Part shown: piece after piece, positions 34,929-43,728 of the stretch
Layout of the letters: every line of letters begins with the position of its first letter
Numbering within the stretch: the first letter of the stretch is position 1
Source: Bradyrhizobium yuanmingense
GTDB lineage: Bacteria > Pseudomonadota > Alphaproteobacteria > Rhizobiales > Xanthobacteraceae
NCBI RefSeq assembly: GCF_029167105.1
Contig: NZ_JARFML010000015.1
Location: 1-64,000, forward strand
Direction of reading: 5' to 3'
DNA: 64,000 nucleotides
Translations under genes and position numbers: made by a program
Notes under the pieces: generated by a model
The model's database searches: none
Told to the model about the DNA's origin: nothing
The model's input: only the letters and a program-made list of their open reading frames with translations

Positions 34929-35816
34929 TCACTCCAGATTCTGCACCTGCTCGCGGAACTGCTCGACCACGTTCTTCATGGCGAGGCCCGTGTTGGTCAG
35001 CTCGATGTCGTTCGACTTCGAGCAGCAGGTGTTGACCTCGCGGTGAAACTCCTGCGCCAGGAAATCCAGCTTGCGCCCGATCGGGCCGCCCTTGCCGATC
35101 AGCTCGCGCGCCTGCGCGATGTGGGAGGCGATGCGGTCGAGCTCCTCGCGGATGTCGGCCTTGGTGGCGATCAGGATCGCTTCCTGCATCAGGCGATCGG
35201 AATCGAAACGGTCGGAGGTGTCGAGCAGCGCTGCGATCTGCTCAGCGAGCTTCGCCTTGATCGCCTCCGGCTTGCGGCCGGGCGCGGCCTCCGCTTTCTT
35301 CGCCAGCTGCTCGATCTCGTCGACGCGCTGGGTCAGGATCTGCCCAAGCGAAGTGCCCTCGCGCTTGCGCATCGCAACGAGCTCGTCGAGCGCCTTGTCG
35401 AAGGCCTCGGCGGCCGCGGCGCGCGCCGCCTTGTCCTCCTCCTCGTCGCCCTCGGGCTCGGCGACCTCGACGACGCCCTTGATGGCGAGCAGGCCGTCGA
35501 TGCTCGGCGCCACCGCGTCGACCTTCCCCGAGATCAGCGCGGCGGCCTTCAGCACCGCGTTGAGCACGTCCTCGTTGATGCGGACGGTGGCGGCGGCATT
35601 GGTGCGCTTGACGGTGAGATTGGCATAGACGGTGCCGCGCGAGAGCAGCTCGCCCGCGCGCTTCTTGGCATGGGCCTCGAGCTCGTCAAACCCCTGCGGC
35701 AGCCGCACGCGCAAGTCGAAGCCCTTGGCATTGACCGACTTCAACTCCCATTCGAACGTATACGGCCCGCTCGCGCCGTGGCATCTCGCAAAGCCGGTCA
35801 TGGACGACAGCGCCAT
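34929..35816 (-). CDS. yicC: YicC-family endoribonuclease
   Basis: YicC/YloC proteins are reported endoribonucleases. 295 residues beginning MALSSMTGFARCHG, the characteristic family start, with ELKSVNAKGFDLRVRLP and the C-terminal KLDFLAQEFHREVNTCCSKSNDIELTNTGLAMKNVVEQFREQVQNLE motif. A family-typical acidic stretch (EPEGDEEEDKAAR) lies mid-protein. Adjacent to gmk, an arrangement seen widely. Confidence 0.92.
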   Translation of the reverse strand: MALSSMTGFARCHGASGPYTFEWELKSVNAKGFDLRVRLPQGFDELEAHAKKRAGELLSRGTVYANLTVKRTNAAATVRINEDVLNAVLKAAALISGKVDAVAPSIDGLLAIKGVVEVAEPEGDEEEDKAARAAAAEAFDKALDELVAMRKREGTSLGQILTQRVDEIEQLAKKAEAAPGRKPEAIKAKLAEQIAALLDTSDRFDSDRLMQEAILIATKADIREELDRIASHIAQARELIGKGGPIGRKLDFLAQEFHREVNTCCSKSNDIELTNTGLAMKNVVEQFREQVQNLE

Positions 35817-35934
35817 CAGTTCAGATTCTCCAGGAACACGGGATTCGCGAGGCCATCAAGCCACGCGAATCTTAAGACTATTTTGCCGGAAAGTGGAATG
35901 CGTAATGCCCGCCAGCTGGTCTGCGCGCGGGCTT

Positions 35935-37218
35935 TTAGCGCTGGACCACCGGCGGCGAGCCCTGCACCGCGCCCTGCCGGGCCGGTGCAGAATTGGCGGG
36001 ACCAGCCGGGCGCGCCGCCGGCGGCTTCTTCTGCTGATTGGGCCGTGCCGGCGTGGTCGCGGTCGGCGCGTCGGCGGCGCCGGGCACGGCAGCCGCCGGC
36101 GGCTGCGCGTCCTCGGGCGGCTCGACCGTGTCGTTCTGGATCTGCTTCTCCATCGCGCGGAGCTTGGCGACGTTCTTCTGGTGCGCGTCGTAGGTCTCGG
36201 TGAAGGCGTGCCCGCCGGTGCCGTCGGCGACGAAATAGAGGTCGCGGGTGCGGGCCGGGTTGGCGGCAGCTTCGAGCGAGGCGCGGCCCGGATTGGAGAT
36301 CGGGCCCGGCGGCAGGCCGTCGATCACGTAGGTGTTGTAGGGCGAGGGCTGCGTGATTTCGCTGCGCTTGATCGGCCGGCCCAGCGTTCCCTTGCCGCCG
36401 ACGAGGCCGTAGATGATGGTCGGGTCGGACTGCAGCTTGATCCGCTGCTTCAGCCGGTTGACGAACACCGCGGCGACGCGGCTGCGCTCGTCCGCCTTGC
36501 CGGTTTCCTTCTCGATGATGGACGCCAGCGTGACCAGCTGCTCCGGCGTCTTGACCGGAATGTCCTGATTGCGGCGCTCCCAGATCTCCGACAGCACACG
36601 CTTGTGCGCCTGCTGCATGCGCTGGACCACCTGCTCGCGCGGGGTGCCGCGCGGGAATTTGTAGGTCTCCGGGAGCAGCGTGCCTTCGCGCGGCAGCTCG
36701 CGCACGCTGCCGGTGAAGATATCGTTGTCGGACAGCCGCGCCACGATCTGCTCGGAGGTCAGGCCTTCGGGAATCGTCACGGCGTGCTGCACCACCTTGC
36801 CCTCGACGATGGTGGCGATGACGTCGCGCAGCGAGGCGTTCTTCTGGAACGAATACTCACCCGGCTTGAGGTCCGAGCTCGCCTTCAACGCGGCGACGCT
36901 GGCGATGAACACCCAGGGATTGACGTCGGTCACGCCTTCCCGGTTCAGCGTCTCGGCGATGTCGCGCTTGCCCGCACGCTGCGGGATGTTGACGATCTTG
37001 TCCTCCTTCAGCGGTCCGGGCGCCTCGAGCACCTGGCGGCCATAATAATAGACGCCGCCGGCGCCGAGCATGGCGATCAGCAGAAGGGTGATGATGGCGT
37101 TGCCGACGACGACGAACGGATTGCGCGCGCGGTCCGACCGCTTGGGCGGCGGCGGAAGTTGCTCGGGCTCGAGCGCGGCCCGCGGACTCCGGGGTGAAAT
37201 GGGCGGCCTTTCACTCAT
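35935..37218 (-). CDS. mltG: Endolytic murein transglycosylase MltG
   Basis: Membrane-anchored lytic transglycosylase that cleaves nascent peptidoglycan. 427 residues: a short cytoplasmic tail, one transmembrane segment (about 36-58), a LysM-like region (VTIPEGLTSEQIVARLSDNDIF) and the YceG domain with the catalytic Glu in LASIIEKETGKADER, then SDPTIIYGL and SPYNTYVIDGLPPGPISNPG. The C-terminal 70 residues are Pro/Ala-rich and probably disordered. Follows fabF on the same strand. Confidence 0.93.
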   Translation of the reverse strand: MSERPPISPRSPRAALEPEQLPPPPKRSDRARNPFVVVGNAIITLLLIAMLGAGGVYYYGRQVLEAPGPLKEDKIVNIPQRAGKRDIAETLNREGVTDVNPWVFIASVAALKASSDLKPGEYSFQKNASLRDVIATIVEGKVVQHAVTIPEGLTSEQIVARLSDNDIFTGSVRELPREGTLLPETYKFPRGTPREQVVQRMQQAHKRVLSEIWERRNQDIPVKTPEQLVTLASIIEKETGKADERSRVAAVFVNRLKQRIKLQSDPTIIYGLVGGKGTLGRPIKRSEITQPSPYNTYVIDGLPPGPISNPGRASLEAAANPARTRDLYFVADGTGGHAFTETYDAHQKNVAKLRAMEKQIQNDTVEPPEDAQPPAAAVPGAADAPTATTPARPNQQKKPPAARPAGPANSAPARQGAVQGSPPVVQR

Positions 37219-37345
37219 CGAAACAACCTGAATCCTGCCGGTTCAATCGCGGCCCGACAATCGCTTGCCCTGCCAAAAACGCACGCGCCCACGTCCATGA
37301 CTATCGCCGAATACGGCAAAACGGTGGATTCGTCTCAAACACAAA

Positions 37346-38611
37346 CTAACTGACAAGGCGCCGGACGATCACCGACGCATTGGTACCGCCAAAACCAAAA
37401 GAGTTTGACAACGCGACGTTGACCTCACGCTGCTTCGACTTGTGCGGCACGAGATCGATCGCGGTCTCGACCGACGGATTGTCGAGATTGATCGTCGGCG
37501 GCACGACATTATCGCGAATCGCCAGAATCGCGAAAATCGCTTCGATCGCACCGGCCGCGCCGAGCAGATGGCCGGTCGACGACTTGGTCGAGGACATCGC
37601 GACCTTGGAGGCGGCGTTGCCGAGCAGACGCTCGACCGCGCCGAGCTCGATCTCGTCGCCGAGCGGCGTCGAGGTCCCGTGCGCGTTGATGTAATCGAGA
37701 TCGGACGGCGTCAGCCCGGCACGCTTGAGCGCGGCCGACATGCTGCGGAAGCCGCCATCGCCATCGGGCGACGGCGACGTGATGTGATAGGCATCGCCCG
37801 ACAGACCATAGCCGATCACCTCGGCATAGATCCTCGCGCCGCGGCGCCTGGCGTGCTCCAGCTCCTCCAGAACAAGGACGCCGGCGCCCTCGCCCATCAC
37901 GAAGCCGTCACGGTCCTTGTCGTAGGGACGCGAGGCTTTCGCGGGAGTCTCGTTGAACCCGGTCGACAGCGCGCGCGCAGCGTTGAAGCCGGCAATGCCG
38001 ATGCGGCTGATCGGCGACTCGGCGCCCCCTGCGACCATCACGTCGGCATCGCCGAGCGCGATCAGGCGGGCGGCATCGCCGACCGCGTGCGCGCCGGTCG
38101 AGCAGGCCGTGACCACCGAATGGTTCGGTCCCTTCAGCCCGTGCGCGATCGAGACGTAGCCGGAGGCGAGATTGATCAGCCGGCCCGGAATGAAGAACGG
38201 CGACACCCGGCGCGGTCCGCGCTCCTTCAGCAGGATTGCTGTATCGGCGATGCCGTTGAGGCCGCCGATGCCGGAGCCGATCATGGTGCCGGTCGCACAC
38301 TTGTCCTCTTCGGTCTCGGGATGCCAGTTGGCGTCCTCGAGCGCCTGGCCGGCCGCGGCCATGCCGAAGATGATGAAGTCGTCGACCTTGCGCTGGTCCT
38401 TCGGCTCCATCCACTTGTCCGGATTGAAGCTGTCGTTCGAGCCGTCGCCGCGCACGACCGTGCAGGCGATCTTGGTCTGCAGATCGGAGACATCGAAGCT
38501 CTCGATCCTGCGCGCACCGCTTTCGCCGTTGAGGATGCGCTTCCAGGTCGGCTCGACGCCACAGCCGAGTGGCGAGACCATGCCGAGACCCGTGACGACA
38601 ACCCGCCTCAT
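37346..38611 (-). CDS. fabF: 3-oxoacyl-ACP synthase II FabF
   Basis: Condensing enzyme of type II fatty acid elongation. 421 residues with active-site Cys170 (VTACSTGAHA) and the two histidines in NAHGTSTPLGD and KSSTGHLLGAAG. The order acpP-fabF is conserved in many bacteria. The gap to mltG is about 125 bases, so mltG may have its own promoter. Confidence 0.96.
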   Translation of the reverse strand: MRRVVVTGLGMVSPLGCGVEPTWKRILNGESGARRIESFDVSDLQTKIACTVVRGDGSNDSFNPDKWMEPKDQRKVDDFIIFGMAAAGQALEDANWHPETEEDKCATGTMIGSGIGGLNGIADTAILLKERGPRRVSPFFIPGRLINLASGYVSIAHGLKGPNHSVVTACSTGAHAVGDAARLIALGDADVMVAGGAESPISRIGIAGFNAARALSTGFNETPAKASRPYDKDRDGFVMGEGAGVLVLEELEHARRRGARIYAEVIGYGLSGDAYHITSPSPDGDGGFRSMSAALKRAGLTPSDLDYINAHGTSTPLGDEIELGAVERLLGNAASKVAMSSTKSSTGHLLGAAGAIEAIFAILAIRDNVVPPTINLDNPSVETAIDLVPHKSKQREVNVALSNSFGFGGTNASVIVRRLVS

Positions 38612-38719
38612 ATCCGAAAACTCCGCATCGAAAGATTCACGGCCAATAACAAGAAACCGGCTGGCCGCTGCGAAGCGGCCCGTCCGGTTTCAATGTTGTC
38701 CCCGCGAAATTGAAGAGCC

Positions 38720-38959
38720 TTAGCTCTTCGCGTTCTTCTCGAGAAACTTCGTAGCGTCGCCGACGGTGAGAATCGTTTCCGCAGCGTCGTCCGGAATCTC
38801 GCAACCGAATTCCTCTTCGAACGCCATCACCAGCTCGACGGTATCCAGACTGTCGGCGCCGAGGTCGTCGATGAAGCTCGCGTTGTCGACAACCTTCTCG
38901 GGTTCAACACCAAGGTGTTCGACCACGATCTTCTTAACCCGCTCGCCAATGTCACTCAT
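38720..38959 (-). CDS. acpP: Acyl carrier protein
   Basis: 79-residue acidic carrier of fatty-acyl intermediates. The phosphopantetheine site is Ser37 in LGADSLDTVEL. It starts MSDIGERVKKIVVEHLGV. It is separated from the upstream fabG by 312 bases and so probably has its own promoter (see 39110-39138), fitting its high expression level. Confidence 0.97.
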   Translation of the reverse strand: MSDIGERVKKIVVEHLGVEPEKVVDNASFIDDLGADSLDTVELVMAFEEEFGCEIPDDAAETILTVGDATKFLEKNAKS

Positions 38960-39271
38960 TGCTTAACCTCGTGTTGTTCCCTGTAGACCCGACCCCCCGG
39001 GACGATACGAGCCGTCGTGGTCGTTTGACTGCCTTCGCTTACAAACTTTGATTTGGCCCATCCTAACCGATGGAGGCCCCGGCGAACGACGGCCAAAGGC
39101 TCCGCATCGCCAATATACAGGGTTTCAAAAACCTGCAATGGCGTTCTTTGCCCATCCGTTGGAGGTCCGGTTATCATACTTCAATTGCCTTGACTACAAG
39201 CCTCATTTCGCTCCGGAAACGGCCGTTTGCCGCATGCCGCACCGCCGTGACAGGCGACGCGGCACGAGACG
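38960..39271. other. Long leader/promoter region upstream of acpP
   Basis: 312 bases between fabG and acpP (both minus). A 73-codon minus-strand open frame here is not protein-like and overlaps the acpP start, so I reject it. A possible promoter is at 39110-39138. The sequence is less GC-rich than its surroundings. No clear fabG terminator is seen. Confidence 0.5.
39110..39138 (-). promoter_or_regulatory. Possible promoter of acpP
   Basis: On the minus strand TTGCAG (39138-39133) and TATTGG (39115-39110) are separated by 17 bases. Transcription would begin near 39103, leaving a leader of about 144 bases. A rival -10-like TATGAT at 39178-39173 has a poorly spaced -35. Confidence 0.3.
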
Positions 39272-40009
39272 TCAGATCATGGCCATGCCGCCGTTGACGT
39301 GGATGGTCTGCCCGGTGACGTAGGCTGCTTCGTTCGAGCTCAGATAGACGGCGGCCGCTGCGATGTCCTCTGGCGTCCCCAGGCGGGCGGCCGGAACCTT
39401 GGTGAGAATCGTTTCGCGCTGCTTGTCGTTGAGCGCATCGGTCATCGGCGTCTTGATGAAGCCCGGCGCGATGCAGTTCGCGGTCACGCCACGCTTGGCG
39501 TATTCGGCCCCTAACGTCTTGATCATGCCGATCAGGCCGGCCTTCGACGCAGTATAATTGCCCTGCCCGGGATTGCCGGTGACGCCGACCACCGAGGTGA
39601 TGGCGACGATGCGGCCGAAGCGCTTGCGCATCATCAGCTTGGTCGCGGCGCGCGCCAGGCGGAAGGTCGCGGTCAGATTGACGTTGATGACCTCGTCCCA
39701 GTCCTCGTCGCGAAGCTGCACGAAGAGATTGTCGCGCGTGATGCCGGCATTGGCGATGAGAATGTCGACCTGGCCCATCGCCGCCTCCGCAGCGGGCACC
39801 AGCGCCTCGACCTCATCGGCCTTGGAGAGATTGCAGGGCAGCACGTGGGCGCGCTCGCCGAGCTTGCCGGCGAGCTCGTCCAGCACCTCCTTGCGCGTCC
39901 CTGAAATGGCGACGGTGGCGCCCTGCGCGTGCAGCGCCTGCGCGATCGCGCCGCCAATGCCGCCGGTCGCGCCGGTGACGAGCGCCTTTCGGCCAGTCAA
40001 ATCGAACAT
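39272..40009 (-). CDS. fabG: 3-oxoacyl-ACP reductase FabG
   Basis: NADPH-dependent short-chain dehydrogenase of fatty acid elongation. 245 residues with TGATGGIG (12-19), NAGI at 87-90, and the catalytic Ser139, Tyr152 and Lys156 (YTASK). The C-terminus GQTIHVNGGMAMI is typical. It starts 12 bases after the fabD stop on the minus strand; the two are surely co-transcribed. Confidence 0.96.
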   Translation of the reverse strand: MFDLTGRKALVTGATGGIGGAIAQALHAQGATVAISGTRKEVLDELAGKLGERAHVLPCNLSKADEVEALVPAAEAAMGQVDILIANAGITRDNLFVQLRDEDWDEVINVNLTATFRLARAATKLMMRKRFGRIVAITSVVGVTGNPGQGNYTASKAGLIGMIKTLGAEYAKRGVTANCIAPGFIKTPMTDALNDKQRETILTKVPAARLGTPEDIAAAAVYLSSNEAAYVTGQTIHVNGGMAMI

Positions 40010-40021
40010 TGATGGACTCCT

Positions 40022-40981
40022 TTAAGCCTGCTTCGCAGCGGCCAATGCATCCTTGGCGGCGGCAATATCGTTCGGGCCGCCGACCGCAATGCCGACGGCG
40101 CCGTCCGCGATGCGCTTGACGAGACCGGTCAGCACCTTGCCGGCGCCGATCTCGAAGAAGCGGGTGACGCCCTGCCCGGCCATGTGAGCCACGGACTCGC
40201 GCCAGCGCACCGTGCCGGTGACCTGCTCGACCAGGCGGCGGCGGATCTCGTCGGGATCGGTGATGGCGCTCGCCAGCACGTTCGACACCAGCGGGGCGGC
40301 CGGCGCCTTGATCGTGACCTTCGACAGCGCCTCCGCCATGGCATCCGCAGCCGGCTGCATCAGCTTGCAATGGAAGGGCGCGGATACCGGCAACAGCATC
40401 GCGCGCTTGGCGCCCTTGGCCTTGGCGATCTCGACGGCGCGATCGACCGCAGCCTTGTCGCCGGAGACGACGACCTGGCCGCCGCCATTGTCGTTGGCGG
40501 CCTGGCAGACCTGCCCCTGCGCCGCCTCGCCCGCAACTTCCATGGCGGCCTCGTAGTCAAGACCGAGCAGCGCGGCCATCGCGCCGGCGCCGACCGGGAC
40601 CGCCTTTTGCATTGCGAGACCGCGGGTGCGAAGCAGACGCGCGGTATCCGAAACTGTCAGGCTGCCGGCCGCCGCCAGCGCCGAATATTCGCCGAGCGAG
40701 TGGCCGGCGACGAAGGCAGCGTCTCGTCCCACGGAAAAACCAGCCTCGGCCTCGAGGACGCGCAAGGTCGCGATAGACACGGCCATCAGCGCCGGCTGGG
40801 CGTTCTCGGTGAGCTGGAGAGTTTCGGCCGGACCTTCCCAGATGATGGCCGTCAGCTTCTCTCCGAGCGCGGCATCGACCTCGTCGAACACGGCGCGCGC
40901 GACCGGAAAGGCGTCGGCCAGGGCCTTGCCCATGCCGACGGCCTGGGAACCCTGCCCAGGAAATGTGAATGCAGCCGTCAT
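40022..40981 (-). CDS. fabD: Malonyl-CoA:ACP transacylase FabD
   Basis: Loads malonyl groups onto ACP. 319 residues with FPGQGSQ near the N-terminus, the nucleophile Ser95 in GHSLGEYSA, and the catalytic His in SAPFHCKLM (about 208). First gene of fabD-fabG-(acpP-fabF); a promoter with a perfect -35 lies upstream at 41096-41124. Confidence 0.96.
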   Translation of the reverse strand: MTAAFTFPGQGSQAVGMGKALADAFPVARAVFDEVDAALGEKLTAIIWEGPAETLQLTENAQPALMAVSIATLRVLEAEAGFSVGRDAAFVAGHSLGEYSALAAAGSLTVSDTARLLRTRGLAMQKAVPVGAGAMAALLGLDYEAAMEVAGEAAQGQVCQAANDNGGGQVVVSGDKAAVDRAVEIAKAKGAKRAMLLPVSAPFHCKLMQPAADAMAEALSKVTIKAPAAPLVSNVLASAITDPDEIRRRLVEQVTGTVRWRESVAHMAGQGVTRFFEIGAGKVLTGLVKRIADGAVGIAVGGPNDIAAAKDALAAAKQA

Positions 40982-41095
40982 CGGCGCTCCCTGCTGTCAG
41001 GCATGATCCCTGTTCTGAACCGGCAGCCGATTTACGCCCGGCCTTAGGCCGTGGTTCCTTGGGCCATGGTTCCGGATCATGCTCCAAAGGGGGCC

Positions 41096-41124
41096 GTAGA
41101 CACCGTCCGGGGCAGCACTGTCAA
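41096..41124 (-). promoter_or_regulatory. Possible promoter of fabD
   Basis: Minus strand: consensus TTGACA (41124-41119), 17 bases, then GTCTAC (41101-41096). The -10 is weak. Transcription would start near 41089, about 108 bases before the fabD ATG. Confidence 0.35.
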
Positions 41125-41169
41125 GCCGAGACGGGAACTTGGAGCAGCATTCAACGGGGAATGAGCCCC

Positions 41170-42195
41170 TCAAAACCCGCCGGCGGTCTGGTTGGCATCG
41201 ACGTCCGCCCCTGCCCGCGCGCGGCGCGCACTGCTCACCAATTGCCCCGGCCGATCCTCGCGGTTCGGCTTTGCCGTGGCCAGCCGCAGCACCGAAGCGT
41301 AGTTCGGCTGCACTTCCATGCGATCGGCGTACCGGCTCGCACTCAGTAGCCGATGCACCTTCGGCAGATTGTAGCAGGGCACGTAGAACAACAGATGATG
41401 CTCGAGGTGATAGTTCACGTAATACGGCGCGATGAACAGGCGCTCGAGAAAATTGGCATGCGTCGTGCGCGTGTTGCGCAAGGGGTCGCTGCTATCGGGG
41501 ACGACGGCGTGCTCGGCGATGTTGCGGATGCGGGTGATGACCATCATCCACGTCAAGAGCGGCACCAGCCAGAGCAGCGGATAGGCCCACCACACGCCGG
41601 CCGCGGCGAGCGCGGCAAACATGATCCCGTTGACCGCACATTGCGGGCCGAGCATCTCCCAGAAATGTGCTGCACGTTGCCGCCATGACCAGTCCTTTGG
41701 CCCGAGCGCGTTGAGCAACTGCGCCTTGCGCTGCTGGTAGCCGGTCTGCCCGGTGATGTCGCGGATGAACTTGCGGCGATAGCTCAACTTGGTGATCGGA
41801 AATGGCGCCGACAGCACGAGATCGGGGTCGTCCTCCTGCTGGGTGCGCGCATGGTGCTGAAGGTGATAGCGCCGGTAGCTGCGCGTCTCCGCAAACAGCG
41901 GATAGGCGCAGAACCACTGGCTCAGCGCCAGATTGGTTTTCTCGTCGGCGGACAGGCAGCCATGTGCGCCGTCATGCATCAGGATCGCAAGGCCGAGCTG
42001 GCGCGAGCCGATGATGGCGACGGCGAAGATATAGGTGAGCGGGTTGGGCCACCACGCGACCAAGGCGATGGCTGCAATGATCAGCGCCCAGGCGTGCGCG
42101 ATCAGCGCAGCGCCTTTCCACGTCGCGCGCTGGCGCACCTCGGCCAATTGATCGTCGGTCAGGAAATCGCGGGCACGCATGCGAAGCGCGGTCAT
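41170..42195 (-). CDS. Membrane fatty acid desaturase
   Basis: 341-residue di-iron integral membrane desaturase with the three histidine boxes HDGAH (74-78), HLQHH (111-115) and HLEHH (263-267), plus NIAEHAVV. Four hydrophobic segments flank the boxes. Substrate (acyl lipid or carotenoid-like) is not certain; the fatty acid desaturase type is most likely. It begins three bases after the tetR stop, so the two form an operon, and the regulator probably senses an acyl ligand (inference). Confidence 0.85.
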   Translation of the reverse strand: MTALRMRARDFLTDDQLAEVRQRATWKGAALIAHAWALIIAAIALVAWWPNPLTYIFAVAIIGSRQLGLAILMHDGAHGCLSADEKTNLALSQWFCAYPLFAETRSYRRYHLQHHARTQQEDDPDLVLSAPFPITKLSYRRKFIRDITGQTGYQQRKAQLLNALGPKDWSWRQRAAHFWEMLGPQCAVNGIMFAALAAAGVWWAYPLLWLVPLLTWMMVITRIRNIAEHAVVPDSSDPLRNTRTTHANFLERLFIAPYYVNYHLEHHLLFYVPCYNLPKVHRLLSASRYADRMEVQPNYASVLRLATAKPNREDRPGQLVSSARRARAGADVDANQTAGGF

Positions 42196-42198
42196 GGC

Positions 42199-42903
42199 CT
42201 AACCCTTTCCATTCGAATTGTCGGATGCCTCGCGCACCTCGACGAGACGCAGGCGCCCGGTGTCTTCAGTGGATTTCGCCTGCTCGCCCAGCACGCGCAG
42301 CATCTCGGCGCAGAGCGCCTCGGGCGAGCGGCCCATCGCGTAGCCCTCGAGAATAACGCCGATGGCAACGGCCCAGAACCGCCGCGAGCTTTCGTCGGGC
42401 GCGCGCAGCGAGCGCCAGCCGTGCCGCTCGACCTGCCCCGCATAAGCGCGCGCACCCTCGCTGTGCAGGCGCTCGATGGTGCGCTCCACCAGTGGCGCGA
42501 GATCCTGGCGACGCCGCGTCAGCGTCAACGCCTCCGCGAAGAAGGCGACCGAATCGCTCGCCGTCACGGTCTCGGCCAGCGCATGGGTGTATTCCCCGGG
42601 CGTCCGCGCCTTCAGCGCCGCCTGCTCGGTGGCACGCGCGAGGTACAACAGCTCGCGGCAGGCGCATTCGACGAACAGCGCCTCCTTGGTGCGGAAGTAA
42701 TAGGTGATCTGACTCGGAAACGCGTCCGCGGCGGCCGCGATGTCGGTAATCGACGTGCCTGACAGCCCCTGCTCCCGAAACAGCGGGCTCGCAGCATCCA
42801 GGAGCAGCGACCGCATCTTGCGGCCGGCCGAGCGCGTCGCGCGCGCGGTGTGCTTGGGGTCCCCTGCCGCTTCGAACGACGCATCGGCCGACGTTTCCGC
42901 CAT
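42199..42903 (-). CDS. TetR-family regulator upstream of the desaturase
   Basis: 234 residues with the N-terminal helix-turn-helix SLLLDAASPLFREQGLSGTSITDIAAAADAFPSQITYYFRTKEALFVECA (read as separate helices, about 31-80). The C-terminal ligand domain is unassigned. It is immediately upstream of and likely co-transcribed with the desaturase. A 17-bp operator-like palindrome lies 22 bases upstream of its start (42925-42941), suggesting autorepression. Confidence 0.87.
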   Translation of the reverse strand: MAETSADASFEAAGDPKHTARATRSAGRKMRSLLLDAASPLFREQGLSGTSITDIAAAADAFPSQITYYFRTKEALFVECACRELLYLARATEQAALKARTPGEYTHALAETVTASDSVAFFAEALTLTRRRQDLAPLVERTIERLHSEGARAYAGQVERHGWRSLRAPDESSRRFWAVAIGVILEGYAMGRSPEALCAEMLRVLGEQAKSTEDTGRLRLVEVREASDNSNGKG

Positions 42904-42924
42904 GGAATCTTCTCCGCTGACTTA

Positions 42925-42941
42925 TTTGTATGTTATACAAA
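42925..42941. promoter_or_regulatory. TetR operator-like palindrome
   Basis: TTTGTAT GTT ATACAAA: perfect 7-bp arms around a 3-base spacer, 22 bases upstream of the tetR ATG. Size, symmetry and location fit an autoregulatory TetR operator. Confidence 0.6.
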
Positions 42942-43036
42942 CAAATAGATCAAGCCGACTCTTGGTATTGGAGGATGGGGCGTTCTTGTTCCCGTCGGAG
43001 GGGCGGACCGGCTCGGCTTGAAAATGCCCCTCCACC

Positions 43037-43064
43037 TTGCAAAGCCGGCCAAAATCCGTATAAG
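43037..43064 (+). promoter_or_regulatory. Predicted promoter of the rpsF-rpsR operon
   Basis: TTGCAA (43037-43042), a 16-base spacer, then TATAAG (43059-43064). Transcription would begin near 43071 and give a leader of about 185 nucleotides before rpsF. Confidence 0.5.
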
Positions 43065-43189
43065 GCGCCGATCCGCAGACCCCGGCCGGGAGCTGAACGG
43101 ACGGTCTCAGCAAATCATTCGTGATTTTGGTGTGGCAGGGCCAGTCGGCCCGTCGTCCCGTGTTTCCGCCTTCTGAGCTTGATCCCAGA

Positions 43190-43251
43190 GTCCTTTCCGA
43201 AGGCCTCTTAAGGGTTTGACGCCGGGCGATGCGCCAACATGAGGAAAGGAC
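43190..43251 (+). promoter_or_regulatory. Candidate rpsF leader structure masking the ribosome-binding site
   Basis: GTCCTTTCC (43190-43198) is the exact complement of GGAAAGGAC (43243-43251), which contains the rpsF Shine-Dalgarno sequence. The loop between can form a further small hairpin (GGCG ATG CGCC, 43225-43235). S6:S18-responsive leaders are known in other bacteria; whether this matches that consensus was not tested. Confidence 0.4.
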
Positions 43252-43255
43252 GACC

Positions 43256-43723
43256 ATGCCTCTTTACGAGCATGTTTTTCTCGCGCGTCAGGACGCGAGC
43301 CCGCAGCAGGTCGAAGAGCTGACTGCGCAGATGACCGGTATCGTCGAAGGTCTCGGCGGCAAGATCACCAAGACCGAGAATTGGGGCGTGCGCTCCCTCA
43401 CCTACCGCATGAACAAGAACCGCAAGGCGCACTTCGTGCTGCTCAACATCGACGCGCCGTCCGCGGCGATCGCCGAGATCGAGCGCCAGGAGCGCATCAG
43501 CGAAGACGTGATCCGCTATCTCAGCGTCCGCGTCGAGGAGCTCGAGGAAGGCCCGTCCGCGATGATGCGCAAGGCCGACCGTGATCGCGAGCGTGACGAT
43601 CGCGGCGGTGGCTTCCGCGGCGAGCGTGAAGGCGGCTTCCGTGGCGACCGCGAGGGCGGTTTCCGCGGTGATCGCGGTCCGCGCCGTCCGCGCGACGAAG
43701 CTGAAACCACGGATGGGGAGTAA
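43256..43723 (+). CDS. rpsF: 30S ribosomal protein S6
   Basis: 155 residues. The S6 fold occupies the first ~100 residues (MPLYEHVFLARQDASPQQVEEL; GVRSLTYRMNKNRKAHFVLLNID). The C-terminal ~45 residues form an Arg/Gly/Asp-rich tail with three copies of a GGFRG(E/D)RE-like unit. I chose ATG at 43256 because of the GAGGAAAGG site; the frame extends upstream to 43229 within the leader. rpsR follows after five bases. Confidence 0.95.
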   Translation: MPLYEHVFLARQDASPQQVEELTAQMTGIVEGLGGKITKTENWGVRSLTYRMNKNRKAHFVLLNIDAPSAAIAEIERQERISEDVIRYLSVRVEELEEGPSAMMRKADRDRERDDRGGGFRGEREGGFRGDREGGFRGDRGPRRPRDEAETTDGE

Positions 43724-43728
43724 GACCA

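Larger units (their letters stand above)
42904..43255. other. Divergent region between tetR and rpsF
   Basis: 352 bases without a gene. From left to right it holds the TetR palindrome (42925-42941), a good plus-strand promoter (43037-43064) and a leader of about 185 bases in front of rpsF that can fold over its ribosome-binding site. Confidence 0.6.

Noticed and set aside
38956..39177. A 73-codon minus-strand open frame between fabG and acpP
   Set aside because: Overlaps the acpP start, lacks a ribosome-binding site and is not protein-like; the region is better read as the acpP leader.
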